A stretch of 64,000 nucleotides of DNA from Rurimicrobium sp040387755 (GTDB taxonomy: Bacteria > Bacteroidota > Bacteroidia > Chitinophagales > Chitinophagaceae). The first letter of the stretch is position 1. Each line of letters starts with the position of its first letter. Of this stretch, positions 8,173 through 16,129 are shown piece by piece. The position numbers and the translations under genes were made by a program. Under the pieces are notes generated by a model. That model ran no database searches and was not told where the DNA came from. It was given only the letters and a program-made list of their open reading frames with translations. The stretch lies in the NCBI GenBank assembly GCA_040387755.1, contig JAZKDB010000002.1, positions 310,001-374,000 of the forward strand, written 5' to 3'.

Positions 8173-8820
8173 ATGGAACAACAACATCTCTTAGCCAATC
8201 TGGCCTTATACAGCGGGATACTCTCCCTGCTTTGTCTGCTGAGCTTACACTTTGCAAGCCCCGAATACAAAATGAGCTGGCGTATGATTAGTGAATATGC
8301 TCTGGGCAAACACAAATGGCTGCTCACGCTTTTCTTTTCCTTTTGGGCAATGAGCTCTGTATCACTGGCTCTTTTACTCTGGGATATTGTCCCGGACAAA
8401 TGGGCGGTGTTTGGTGTGCTATTGGTATTTATCTCGGGCATCGGTGCCTTTATGGGCGGACTCTTTGATGTCAAACACCAACTTCATGGATTTTCCTTTC
8501 TGTTGGGTATCCCCACTCTGCCTATCGGGGCTTTGCTCATTAGCTATCATATTATTGATTTGCCGGGCTGGAGCGCTCATCAAAACAGCATGCTCCTGGC
8601 GGCTCACTTGCCATGGCTCAGTATGGTATTGATGGCAGTCTCTATGAAGTTGCTTTTCTCGGGATTTAAAAAAGCAGGATTGCCTATGGGGCCCAATGCC
8701 GAACCGCCCAAAGTATTGCCTGCAGGTATTATCGGTATCAATGGTTATGCCAACAGGCTATTGGTGCTCTGCTATATCGGTTGGCTAATCTTCATTGCAA
8801 AAACATATTTATCATTATAA
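8173..8820 (+). CDS. DUF998-type integral membrane protein
   Basis: This 215-residue protein has about six hydrophobic segments. The loop MSWRMISEYALGKHKWLLT near residue 35 and FDVKHQLHGFSFLLGIP near 98 match the DUF998 family (SEYAxG and HxxxG motifs). The biochemical role of the family is unknown. The start lies 7 bases after the ArsR stop and the stop lies 11 bases before the DUF4287 start, so it is in the ArsR operon and should be induced with it. Confidence 0.75.
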   Translation: MEQQHLLANLALYSGILSLLCLLSLHFASPEYKMSWRMISEYALGKHKWLLTLFFSFWAMSSVSLALLLWDIVPDKWAVFGVLLVFISGIGAFMGGLFDVKHQLHGFSFLLGIPTLPIGALLISYHIIDLPGWSAHQNSMLLAAHLPWLSMVLMAVSMKLLFSGFKKAGLPMGPNAEPPKVLPAGIIGINGYANRLLVLCYIGWLIFIAKTYLSL

Positions 8821-8831
8821 AAAAGCAACAA

Positions 8832-9050
8832 ATGTCGTTTCAAGCTTATCTGGACAATATCCAACAAAAGACAGGCAAAGGACCTGAAGAGTTTAAACAG
8901 CTGGCCGAACAAAAAGGCTTCCTGAAAAAGGGACAATTAGTAGCCACGGTGAAGGCCACCGAAATCACCAATTGGCTGAAGGAAGAATTTGAACTGGGTC
9001 ATGGTCATGCTATGGCCATCTATGCCCTTTTCAAAGGCAAAAAAGAATAG
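8832..9050 (+). CDS. DUF4287 small protein
   Basis: This 72-residue protein begins MSFQAYLDNIQQKTGKGPEEF and carries the LVATVKATEITNWLKEEF and GHGHAMAIYALFKG stretches typical of DUF4287 proteins, which often occur beside ArsR and AHSA1/SRPBCC genes. I chose the ATG at 8832, since upstream codons in the frame lie inside the DUF998 gene. The function is unknown. It is the third gene of the ArsR operon. Confidence 0.8.
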   Translation: MSFQAYLDNIQQKTGKGPEEFKQLAEQKGFLKKGQLVATVKATEITNWLKEEFELGHGHAMAIYALFKGKKE

Positions 9051-9098
9051 CTAAACAGGAATAAAAACAAGTTTTCTCACGATTAAAAAACAAATATT

Positions 9099-9596
9099 AT
9101 GAATCTGACTTTCAATTTTTCCGTCGACAAGGAAAACAAAACAATTACAGTAAGCAGAGAATTTGCAGCCTCGCGTGCATTGGTATGGGACGCCTATACC
9201 CAAAAAGAGATTCTGGACCAATGGTGGGCACCCAAGCCCTGGAAGGCGCGCACCAAGACCATGGATTTCCGCGAGGGCGGACATTGGCATTATGCAATGG
9301 TAGGCCCCAATGGCGAAGAACACTGGGCTGTGGCCAATTATGTCATCATCCGTCCGCAGGAAAGGTTTACGGGTCTGGATGCTTTTGCAGATGCCGAAGG
9401 GAATATCAATAAGGATATGCCCCAGTCGGAATGGGATGTACATTTTAGCGACAAAGGTGAAAACACGCAGGTATCTTTCCATATCATTTACCCCGACCTG
9501 GCACAATTGCAAGCCACGATAGAGATGGGTTTCAAAGAAGGCCTTGCTATGGCGATGGAAGGTTTAGATGCACTTCTACCCAGCCTGAAAAAGTAA
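9099..9596 (+). CDS. AHSA1/SRPBCC-domain protein
   Basis: This 165-residue protein has the START-like fold signature of the AHSA1 family: VSREFAASRALVWDAYTQ near residue 18, then QWWAPKPWKARTKTMDFREGG (about 41-61), and a C-terminal helix GFKEGLAMAMEGLDALL. Such proteins have a deep hydrophobic cavity and are very often encoded directly with an ArsR repressor, perhaps binding a small hydrophobic ligand. It is the last gene of the operon and is followed by a strong terminator. No catalytic residues can be named. Confidence 0.85.
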   Translation: MNLTFNFSVDKENKTITVSREFAASRALVWDAYTQKEILDQWWAPKPWKARTKTMDFREGGHWHYAMVGPNGEEHWAVANYVIIRPQERFTGLDAFADAEGNINKDMPQSEWDVHFSDKGENTQVSFHIIYPDLAQLQATIEMGFKEGLAMAMEGLDALLPSLKK

Positions 9597-9620
9597 AACT
9601 CAATACCTTTCTTTTACAGC

Positions 9621-9652
9621 AAAACCACAGATAGATTCTGTGGTTTTTTTTT
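9621..9652 (+). terminator. Intrinsic terminator of the ArsR operon
   Basis: An 11-bp perfect stem (AAAACCACAGA at 9621-9631, TCTGTGGTTTT at 9637-9647) with a 5-nt loop is followed by an unbroken T run to 9652. Confidence 0.85.
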
Positions 9653-9684
9653 GTGTGTAGAATAATTCTGCATTGCTGCAAAGG

Positions 9685-9940
9685 ATAAAGAAGCTTCCCC
9701 GAAACAATCGGGATGTACCAGATGCCTCGCACGTGACGTAGCCGTGACAGGTATCTAAGCACCACGTCATTGTCAAGGATACCAATAATTTCGGTACACA
9801 GAGGAGGAACGACGACAAAGCAATCTAAAATTAGTCTGGCAGTAAAGCAAATGATAAAACAGACTGCTTCGTGCCTCGCAGTGACGTACATTATAATAAA
9901 GAAGCTTCCCCGAAATAATCGGATGTGCCAGGTGCCTCGC
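9685..9940. repeat. Gene-free gap with two direct copies of a 45-bp repeat
   Basis: A 45-46 bp sequence starting ATAAAGAAGCTTCCCCGAAA occurs at 9685-9730 and 9896-9940 with only a few differences. Both copies end in GCCTCGC. The segment between is non-coding and contains further GTGACGTA motifs. A small palindrome GCCGAAATAATCGGC lies just after, at 9942-9956. The whole 9597-10053 gap (457 bases) has no convincing gene apart from a very short reading frame at its end. The repeats look like dispersed intergenic elements. Confidence 0.5.
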
Positions 9941-9989
9941 GCCGAAATAATCGGCATCTTCGACAGTGATTAAACTTTAATTTTTTAAC

Positions 9990-10064
9990 ATGTCAAAAAA
10001 TACTAAAACCAGTAATCAAACAGTTAAAGAGGATTTTACAACAACCTACACATATGGCTATTAA
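9990..10064 (+). CDS. Possible 24-residue leader peptide, overlapping the protease start
   Basis: An ATG at 9990 opens a 24-codon frame (MSKNTKTSNQTVKEDF, then a Thr/Tyr-rich end) that stops at 10064, 11 bases inside the next gene in another frame. A T-rich stretch precedes it. Translation coupling to the protease gene is possible, but this may be a chance frame. Confidence 0.2.
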   Translation: MSKNTKTSNQTVKEDFTTTYTYGY

Positions 10065-10911
10065 AATCACGGTAATAAAACAAAACAGCATAATCAGCTG
10101 GTCATTGGCAGCATGTATGTTTTTGACCTTTTCGTCGGGTATCAGCAGGCACGATGTTGATGAGAAAGCCTATTTAAACCTGGCTGCCGAACAACAATTT
10201 GACTGCGTTGGCCAGGTATTTAATGAGACTACAGCCATAGGCTCTTGTGTATTAATCAGCGACCACTTTGTGTTGTCTGCTGCTCATGTTTTTATGGACA
10301 AGCACAAAAAAGGAGTAATCAGTGCAGCTAAACTGTACCTGGTATTTAATGGACAAAAGGTAAAGGTCAAAAATGTAATCCTGCATCCTTATTATCTGGA
10401 TGCTGCTACTAAAGGGAACTGCGATATTGCCCTTATAGAACTGGAGCAAGCGGTGAACGGCATTAAACCGGCAACAGTGAATACAGCTTTTGACGAATTA
10501 AATTCCCTCATTATAGGTGTGGGCTATGGGGCTTCTGGTCCGGCCGACAATCCGAAATTAGTGTCGGGTTACAATAAGAAAATTGCGGGCGAAAATGTAA
10601 TAGACAGTATAGGAGGACTTCAATACTCGGGCTCTGAAACCTTGCTCCTTTGCGACTTTGACCATCCTGAAAGAAAAGACTGCAACAAGATGGGAAGCCC
10701 GATACCAAGACCCTTAGAATATGTATGCTCGGGCGGAGACAGTGGTGGAGGCATATTCCGAAAAAACGACAAAAACTGGCAATTGCTGGGTATCTGCTCT
10801 GGTGGAGGAGCCAATGTTATACAATTATTACAAACAGGCTATTATGGCCAGACAATGGAATGGACCAGGGTATCTGCATTTGCAGGATGGATAAATGAGC
10901 ATACACAATAA
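10054..10911 (+). CDS. Secreted trypsin-like serine protease (S1 family)
   Basis: This 285-residue protein has an N-terminal hydrophobic segment (about 14-29) consistent with export. The chymotrypsin-fold triad is present: His78 in LSAAHVF, Asp124 in CDIALIEL, and Ser230 in CSGGDSGGG. Cysteines at 51, 65, 123, 200, 210 and 225 suggest disulfides in the periplasm or outside the cell. No propeptide or T9SS tail is apparent, so it may remain periplasmic. It sits alone in the repeat-rich accessory region. The substrate is unknown. Confidence 0.85.
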   Translation: MAIKITVIKQNSIISWSLAACMFLTFSSGISRHDVDEKAYLNLAAEQQFDCVGQVFNETTAIGSCVLISDHFVLSAAHVFMDKHKKGVISAAKLYLVFNGQKVKVKNVILHPYYLDAATKGNCDIALIELEQAVNGIKPATVNTAFDELNSLIIGVGYGASGPADNPKLVSGYNKKIAGENVIDSIGGLQYSGSETLLLCDFDHPERKDCNKMGSPIPRPLEYVCSGGDSGGGIFRKNDKNWQLLGICSGGGANVIQLLQTGYYGQTMEWTRVSAFAGWINEHTQ

Positions 10912-11086
10912 TCTGCCTGCTGTTTTGCGCATACACTTAACAAGGATATCCTATCAGACAGAGGGATAAATAGCATTAAAAAACATATATGGAATTATTT
11001 AAGTAGTTTTTTATAAATAGATATTAAATTAAGTTGTTATTTATTGCCTACTTAAATAATTTGCGGATTCACTAAATATCCTTTTA

Positions 11087-11584
11087 ATGCCCACCAATGA
11101 TTTAATCAGCAGTCAGATGAGTAATGATCAGTATCAAAACTGCGTTGCTGCTATGAGAAGTATCATCAACGAGCTGAGCAGCATCAGTACCAATCTGACA
11201 CCCGAGGAGCGCCAGACCTATGGCAGCATCCACGAGCGCAACAAACTCCTGGTCTCCAAAGTGCGCGATTACCGAATGCAGCAAGAAAGCCTCAGCAGCC
11301 CCGATGTAGACTGGGCTACTTTTGAGGAAAGCTGGACCAGCCGTAATCATTTTGCCGAACTGGAGATGCTCTGCAATACCATAATGGAGATGTGCAGCGA
11401 TCCGCGCATATTGCACGATTACCGCCTGTACCATTATGCATTGGTAGATTATGACTACAGCAAGTATAAGGCCTCCAGCACCAGCAATGGTGCAGGTTAT
11501 ACCACCAAAGTAGAGGAAATCAAACAGTTCTTCCCCAATGCCAAAGGCCATCAGGCAGCCCCGAAAACAGAAGCGACAGAATAA
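11087..11584 (+). CDS. Hypothetical helical protein
   Basis: This 165-residue soluble protein has no signal or membrane segment. The first 75 residues (SNDQYQNCVAAMRSIINELS and onward) look like a helical hairpin. The middle is rich in acidic and aromatic residues (RLYHYALVDYDYSKYK, about 117-132), and the tail is low complexity. I do not recognise the family. Codon use is G+C richer than in the following genes, so it looks native. An intrinsic terminator and then the 22/66-bp palindromic repeat array follow immediately. A link between the protein and the array is possible but unsupported. Confidence 0.65.
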   Translation: MPTNDLISSQMSNDQYQNCVAAMRSIINELSSISTNLTPEERQTYGSIHERNKLLVSKVRDYRMQQESLSSPDVDWATFEESWTSRNHFAELEMLCNTIMEMCSDPRILHDYRLYHYALVDYDYSKYKASSTSNGAGYTTKVEEIKQFFPNAKGHQAAPKTEATE

Positions 11585-11604
11585 ACATTTTTCTTAAAGC
11601 ATGA

Positions 11605-11634
11605 AGCTCCTCCATTGTGGAGGGGCTTTTTTTT
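11605..11634 (+). terminator. Intrinsic terminator before the repeat array
   Basis: A 9-bp stem (AGCTCCTCC at 11605-11613 with GGAGGGGCT at 11619-11627, one G-U pair) with a 5-nt loop runs into eight T residues. Confidence 0.85.
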
Positions 11635-11640
11635 GACCCT

Positions 11641-12126
11641 CAATAGCTATCATCGATAGGTTCCAGACCTAAAAACGATAGGTTCTCAACCTATCGACGA
11701 TAGGTTCTTAAGCTAAGGTCGACAGGTTCCCGACCTATCGGCGATGAGTTTTTGACCTATCGGCGATAGCTATTTTAGCTAAGGTCGATAGGTTCCCGAC
11801 CTATCGGCGATACGTTTTTGACCTATCGGCGATAGCTTTTTTGGCTAAGAACGATAGGTTCATGACCTATCGGCGATGAGTTTTCTACCTATCGGCGATA
11901 TCTATTTTAGCTAAGGTCGATAGGTTCCCAACCTATCGACGATGAGTTTCCGACCTATCGACGATGAGTTTCCGACCTATCGACGATAGCTTTTTTAGCT
12001 AAGGCCGATAGATTCCAGACCTATCGACGATGAGTTTTTGACCTATCGATGATAGGTTCTTAAGCTAAGGACGATAGGTTCCAGACCTATCGACGATGAG
12101 TTTTTGACCTATCGGCGATAGGTTTT
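11641..12126. repeat. Palindromic tandem array, 22-bp modules in 66-bp units
   Basis: About 485 bp is built almost wholly from the 7-mer CCTATCG or its complement CGATAGG (about 22 intact copies). The conserved GCTAAG occurs at 11712, 11778, 11844, 11910, 11998 and 12064, spacings of 66, 66, 66, 88 and 66. Each 66-bp unit has three 22-bp modules: two of type GACCTATCGRCGAT plus a short T-rich tail, and one inverted (GCTAAGG then TCGATAGGTTCC). The 88-bp unit has one extra module. CGATAGGT and ACCTATCG face each other across 5 bases, so each unit can form a hairpin. Every frame of the consensus unit is interrupted by stops, so it is non-coding. There are no unique spacers, so it is not CRISPR. 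Confidence 0.95.
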
Positions 12127-12161
12127 AGGAAGTATTAAAAATATTTTTAAAAATCGTGGAA

Positions 12162-12212
12162 ATTTCCCCGCCGGGGAAATGAGTTTGGTATTATGTTTGA
12201 GGGATATATTTG
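12162..12212 (+). promoter_or_regulatory. Palindrome and promoter upstream of the DUF4365 gene
   Basis: A perfect palindrome ATTTCCCC-GCC-GGGGAAAT (12162-12180) ends 4 bases before a TTG (12185-12187), which lies 17 bases from TATATTTG (12205-12212). The palindrome could be an operator or a hairpin. A second -7 box TATATTTG at 12263-12270 lacks a clear -33 element. The gene start is at 12361, leaving a long leader. Confidence 0.5.
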
Positions 12213-12360
12213 TATAACGTATTTACAAACGTTTAAAAACTAAAGAAACAAAAAATACGAATTATATTTGTATTGATTTTCAATTAAATCAAAATACGAG
12301 TAGCGCCTATATACAAGTTATGTGTAATTTACTTGAACCACTAAAATTCAGAGTTGAAAG

Positions 12361-13800
12361 TTGAACCATTTTAGAACCGAAAGAAAAGCAGTATATGCCG
12401 CAGCAAAATATTTCACCGAATGCGGTTGGATTTTTCGTGAACAAACCGTAGTTGATTTAGGAGTCGATGCACTTGTAGAAACACCAATAGACGAAAATGG
12501 TAAAATAAATATTTTTGCATTACAGATTAAAGGCGGAGAAAGCAATTTCCAGCGGAAGAAAAATTTCTTGACATTTTACTTTTCGGAGAGGCACTATCAT
12601 TACTGGAATGCCATTAGTGAAAATCACCCACTACTCATTATACTTCAAGACAATAACTCAAATAAAATTTATTGGCAGGAATACAATCATAACTTCATTT
12701 CAAAAACTTCTAAAAATTGGAAACTTGATGTTCCACTTAAAAATATTCTGAATGAGGACTCAAAGGAAATAATTTTAGAGAAACTAATTGAATTTCAATA
12801 TACTAAGCCTACAATATCAGCTATTCCACCTTTCGTTCAGAAAAAAAATGATGAACTAACCATATATTATAGTAAATCTCACGAAAAGAAAGATACGATT
12901 ATTATAAATATTGAATATGGAAAAAATACTGTTACACTTGATTTATCTTATAAACCAAAAAGAAAAGAATGGGATAGAGAAAAATCTTTTTTAAGCTGGG
13001 AGTCCCAATATCATTATTCGCTAATTGATTTTAAGAGATATATTCACTTGTTATTTGACACAATGAACAAAAATGTCTTGTCATTTAACAAGTTAGTTTC
13101 AGAAATAAAATCTATTATTAATAATAATATTGAAAATGTTCAGGAATTTATCTTTAACTATAACAATAGAGAAAATGATGTCCCACAATATTCAGATTTT
13201 TTAAAAGCATTTGAATTACGTAGTAAACTAACAAGAAAACAATATGAAGCTCAGGCACTTGATTACATAATTAATATTAAAACTAGAAAGGGAAATTTTG
13301 AAATTAGTTCTTATCAAAGTCTTACAGAGTATTTGAAAAACTATATTGACGATTACAGTTATAGTGAAATATACACCCAAACAGACAAACACATTTGGTC
13401 AGAAATCTATATCGATGCCGGCATAGAGAAGTCCAAATTTATCCCAGTAATGCAGAACGAACTAGAACGATACTGGCGAACATTATATAAAAGAATTAAA
13501 GACGAAATTGGACGAACTGAACATTTAGATAAAAGCAAAGACGAATCATGGAGAATGTTTAAGACTTTCATTGATTTATACAATGATTCAGAAAGTATAA
13601 TTGAATTAGCTTATGACTTTGATGAAATGGTATTATATCCAATTGCGGTTATTTCAATGATGCAAATATTCAATGCTGATGTTTGTTATGGAGAATACTG
13701 TGAACTAGAATTTAATACTGGTAAAGAATGGAAAAGTATTTGCATTGATGATGAAAGTTGGGATGCTCCATTTTTTTATATTAGACCATACGAGATTTAA
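12361..13800 (+). CDS. DUF4365-domain protein, putative nuclease-like
   Basis: The N-terminal ~150 residues of this 479-residue protein match DUF4365: an AAAKYFTECGWIF helix, then VVDLGVDALVE (31-40) and ALQIKGG (53-59). The spacing of D36, E40 and the QIK motif (K57) resembles a PD-(D/E)xK nuclease core. The remaining ~320 residues are not recognised. TTG at 12361 is the only usable start, because a stop lies two codons upstream and no ATG precedes the domain. The gene is strikingly A+T rich compared with its neighbours, and flanking gaps carry hairpins, so it is probably acquired. DUF4365 proteins often occur in mobile and defence contexts, so defence is a possible but unproven role. Confidence 0.75.
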   Translation: MNHFRTERKAVYAAAKYFTECGWIFREQTVVDLGVDALVETPIDENGKINIFALQIKGGESNFQRKKNFLTFYFSERHYHYWNAISENHPLLIILQDNNSNKIYWQEYNHNFISKTSKNWKLDVPLKNILNEDSKEIILEKLIEFQYTKPTISAIPPFVQKKNDELTIYYSKSHEKKDTIIINIEYGKNTVTLDLSYKPKRKEWDREKSFLSWESQYHYSLIDFKRYIHLLFDTMNKNVLSFNKLVSEIKSIINNNIENVQEFIFNYNNRENDVPQYSDFLKAFELRSKLTRKQYEAQALDYIINIKTRKGNFEISSYQSLTEYLKNYIDDYSYSEIYTQTDKHIWSEIYIDAGIEKSKFIPVMQNELERYWRTLYKRIKDEIGRTEHLDKSKDESWRMFKTFIDLYNDSESIIELAYDFDEMVLYPIAVISMMQIFNADVCYGEYCELEFNTGKEWKSICIDDESWDAPFFYIRPYEI

Positions 13801-14044
13801 ACTACGCATAACAAGGTATTGCCAAAAGCTGGGCAGACGGAAGCTTTGTGGCATCGTTTGTATCTCTATGCATTAGTAGTTCGGGCTTGACAAGCAACTC
13901 TGGACTAAGTACTAATTATCAAATTTTATTTATATTTTCAACATCGGTTAGCCGGGCTGGATAGAATTCTATTTCCCAGCCTTCTTCAATACTCGGTCGT
14001 TACAGGCAATAAACTTCAAACAGATTTAACTATACGTTCATTAT
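13801..14044. other. Gap with hairpin, possible cassette boundary
   Basis: This 244-base gap has no gene. It begins CGCATAACAAGG, contains a bulged hairpin (GGCTGG at 13955-13960 with CCAGCC at 13976-13981, inner ATAGAA/TTCTAT pairs), and has GTTAGC and CGTTACAGGC. These are faintly like the ends of integron-type recombination sites, but no full site can be folded. Confidence 0.3.
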
Positions 14045-14608
14045 ATGGAAACAAAAGACTTAATAACACTAATTGGAATTATCTCTGCTGTGATTTTAGG
14101 CATAGTAAATTTGGTTTATATTATAAAAAATAGACGAAACTCTATACGTGAGCATTTATATAAAGAGCAGATTGCTAATACATATAAAATTTTTGAAAAA
14201 TTCGCTAGACTTAATCAAGAGATTGATGATGTTATTAACAACCCAAACAAAAGACACGATAATTATGTTGAAAATTTACAAAATGAAACTAGTGCTTTAA
14301 TTTACAGCTTAGAATTCATTCTATCTAATGACTTTTTAGCTGTCTCAAAAGACACGCTTAAAGAAATTACCAGTTTCTATTTAGAATATCTTTCAATGAA
14401 TGATGATAGAGTTTCCAATGCTTATAAAAAGTACTATGACAAATATTATGACCTTGTTAGATTTTCTAGGGAACAATTTGGAATTGAAGCTTTGACAAAA
14501 GAGAATGAAACCTTACACAAATTACCATCAAATAACAAACGCTTAATTAAAGATATTTCGGATGAAATGCTGAAATCGGTAATTGGTAATATGATTACAA
14601 AATTTTAA
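14045..14608 (+). CDS. Hypothetical single-pass membrane protein
   Basis: This 187-residue protein starts with a single strong membrane segment (about residues 7-27, LITLIGIISAVILGIVNLVYI), followed by a basic stop-transfer KNRRNSIRE. This predicts a short outside tail and a ~155-residue cytoplasmic helical domain. The domain is rich in Asn, Lys and Tyr (YKKYYDKYYDLVRF near 133). I do not recognise the family. It is as A+T rich as the DUF4365 gene just upstream, suggesting they arrived by the same route. A toxin, effector or anchor role cannot be assigned. Confidence 0.65.
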   Translation: METKDLITLIGIISAVILGIVNLVYIIKNRRNSIREHLYKEQIANTYKIFEKFARLNQEIDDVINNPNKRHDNYVENLQNETSALIYSLEFILSNDFLAVSKDTLKEITSFYLEYLSMNDDRVSNAYKKYYDKYYDLVRFSREQFGIEALTKENETLHKLPSNNKRLIKDISDEMLKSVIGNMITKF

Positions 14609-14884
14609 CAAATGCTGCCACCAACATTAGGTTTGGCATTCCGCCCTTGTTGGTGTTGAGGTGAAAGCTGTGAGAGTAGCCCACCAACAAGTAAAAAGTA
14701 AAAAGTTAAAAGTAAAAACAATTTAAACAAAAGCTTGTTGCTACGCTGAGCTAATGCTCTGCTGCTGGGCTTGACCACCCAACAGTGAGACAATAAAATA
14801 AACGTGGAGACCAGCAACCACTATAAAAACGGGGCGACACCGAAAAGCCTAACGAGTAGGATAAATCAAAAATAAAGATAAAAA
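14609..14884. other. Non-coding gap with stem-loop before a small gene
   Basis: A 10-bp perfect stem (CTTGTTGGTG at 14646-14655, CACCAACAAG at 14682-14691) encloses 26 bases. A further copy of CACCAACA at 14619-14626 can pair with the same left arm. The alternatives are mutually exclusive, as in a switchable leader or a recombination site. No gene is seen on either strand. Confidence 0.4.
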
Positions 14885-15031
14885 ATGAGTAGCAAGACAC
14901 CACCACCCAACCCAAATTTCCCGAGCAAAAACCCGGGGAAACCATCCGGACCTGGTAGAGGAAATAATCCACCAAAGACAACTCCCTCAAAACCCAGTAC
15001 ACCCCCACCTGCACCTAAAAAGAAACAATAA
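14885..15031 (+). CDS. Small proline-rich peptide (48 residues)
   Basis: ATG at 14885 opens 48 codons reading MSSKTPPPNPNFPSKNPGKP, then a Gly/Arg/Asn-rich stretch and PPPAPKKKQ. About one third of the residues are proline, with many Lys, Asn and Ser and no hydrophobic segment, so it should be disordered and basic. The composition is far from random for this A+T-rich region, which supports a real gene despite its size. I do not recognise a named family. A dispersed 63-bp repeat follows 15 bases after the stop. Confidence 0.5.
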   Translation: MSSKTPPPNPNFPSKNPGKPSGPGRGNNPPKTTPSKPSTPPPAPKKKQ

Positions 15032-15045
15032 ATTTACTAAAATGT

Positions 15046-15108
15046 CCGCTGTTCGGGATGTTCCGAAGTGCACCCCAAACCATAGCTAAAGAGGATTTTT
15101 AATCCTCT
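15046..15108. repeat. 63-bp dispersed repeat, copy 1, ending in a hairpin
   Basis: It begins CCGCTGTTCGGGATGTTCC and ends in AGAGGATT-TTT-AATCCTCT, a perfect 8-bp hairpin (15090-15108). About 55 of 63 bases are identical to 16130-16192. A third, decayed version may exist near 17470. The hairpin may act as a terminator. Confidence 0.75.
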
Positions 15109-15190
15109 GCTCTCCTTTGTACACCAAAACTCTACAATCGGCTCTCCAATTTTTTTTTAATTTAGAGCAATACGAAATTAAAAGCAACAC

Positions 15191-16120
15191 GTGAACAAGC
15201 AAGAAATCATAGACTGGTTACTGGATGGGGATGTCTCTATTCAATATCAGGTTTGGCGGGATTTGCTGGGAGCTGACAAAAAAAACCTTCAGGCCCAAAT
15301 AGCAAATGAGGGATGGGCTATGAACATTTTATCGGAGCGTAATTCAGATGGTCATTGGGGCGACAGCTTCTATCAACCTAAATGGATTTCGACCCATTAT
15401 ACTTTACTTGACCTGCGCAATCTAAATCTCCCCTCAAATAATGAAATCGTTAAAGACAGCTTGGAACTGGTCTTAGGCAATAACATGGCGGAGGACGGAG
15501 GTATACGTTTAGGTCCGAGCACAGCCCAACATAGCGATGTATGCGTAAACGGTATGTTTCTAAATTATGCCTCCTATTTCAAAACAGCAGAGAGCAAACT
15601 CCAGACTGTTATTGACAGCATTCTTGCTGAGATAATGCCTGACGGAGGTTTTAACTGCCGGACAACTAGAAGTGGAGCCATACACAGTTCATTGCATTCC
15701 ACCATCTCTGTTCTTGAAGGATTTACCGAATTTCAAAAAGCCGGATATACTTACAGGAAAAAAGAAATTTCTGATGCCATAAAAACCGGAATTGAATTCA
15801 TGCTAATGCACCGTTTATTTTTATCAGACCGGACAGGGCATATCATCGATAAAAACTTCTTGAAGTTAAGCTATCCATGCCGATGGCATTATGACGCACT
15901 CAGAGCCATGGATTATTTTCAACATGCCGCTATTCAATGGGACAACAGAATGACCGAAGCGATAAGCTTCTTGAATAAAAAACAAAATAAAGATGGGACC
16001 TGGAACTTGCAGGCTGCTCATCCGGGACAAGTACATATTGTGATGGAGAAAGCAGGAAAACCCAGTAAATGGAACAGCTTAAGAATGCTACGAATAAAAA
16101 AACACTTTGGAATGGAATAA
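15191..16120 (+). CDS. Prenyltransferase/squalene-cyclase-fold protein
   Basis: This 309-residue soluble protein has repeated alpha-helical hairpins ending in DGxW/DGGF-like turns: NSDGHWGDSF near 51, EDGGIRLG near 101, PDGGFNCR near 148, and NKDGTWNLQAAHPGQV near 266. This is the alpha/alpha toroid seen in squalene cyclases, prenyltransferases and relatives. No cyclase DxDD motif is visible, so it is probably not a terpene cyclase and its activity is unknown. The start is a GTG at 15191; an ATG would lie well inside the first helix. It is flanked on both sides by copies of the same 63-bp repeat, which suggests it moved or was inserted as a unit. Confidence 0.75.
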   Translation: MNKQEIIDWLLDGDVSIQYQVWRDLLGADKKNLQAQIANEGWAMNILSERNSDGHWGDSFYQPKWISTHYTLLDLRNLNLPSNNEIVKDSLELVLGNNMAEDGGIRLGPSTAQHSDVCVNGMFLNYASYFKTAESKLQTVIDSILAEIMPDGGFNCRTTRSGAIHSSLHSTISVLEGFTEFQKAGYTYRKKEISDAIKTGIEFMLMHRLFLSDRTGHIIDKNFLKLSYPCRWHYDALRAMDYFQHAAIQWDNRMTEAISFLNKKQNKDGTWNLQAAHPGQVHIVMEKAGKPSKWNSLRMLRIKKHFGME

Positions 16121-16129
16121 CTAATAGCC

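Noticed and set aside
11641..12126. CRISPR array
   Set aside because: Units abut without unique spacers, the repeat is internally modular (22 bp), and no cas gene is present.
13801..15031. Integron cassette array with attC sites
   Set aside because: GTTAGC- and CATAAC-like ends and hairpins occur, but no pair folds into a full attC site and no integrase is in the window.
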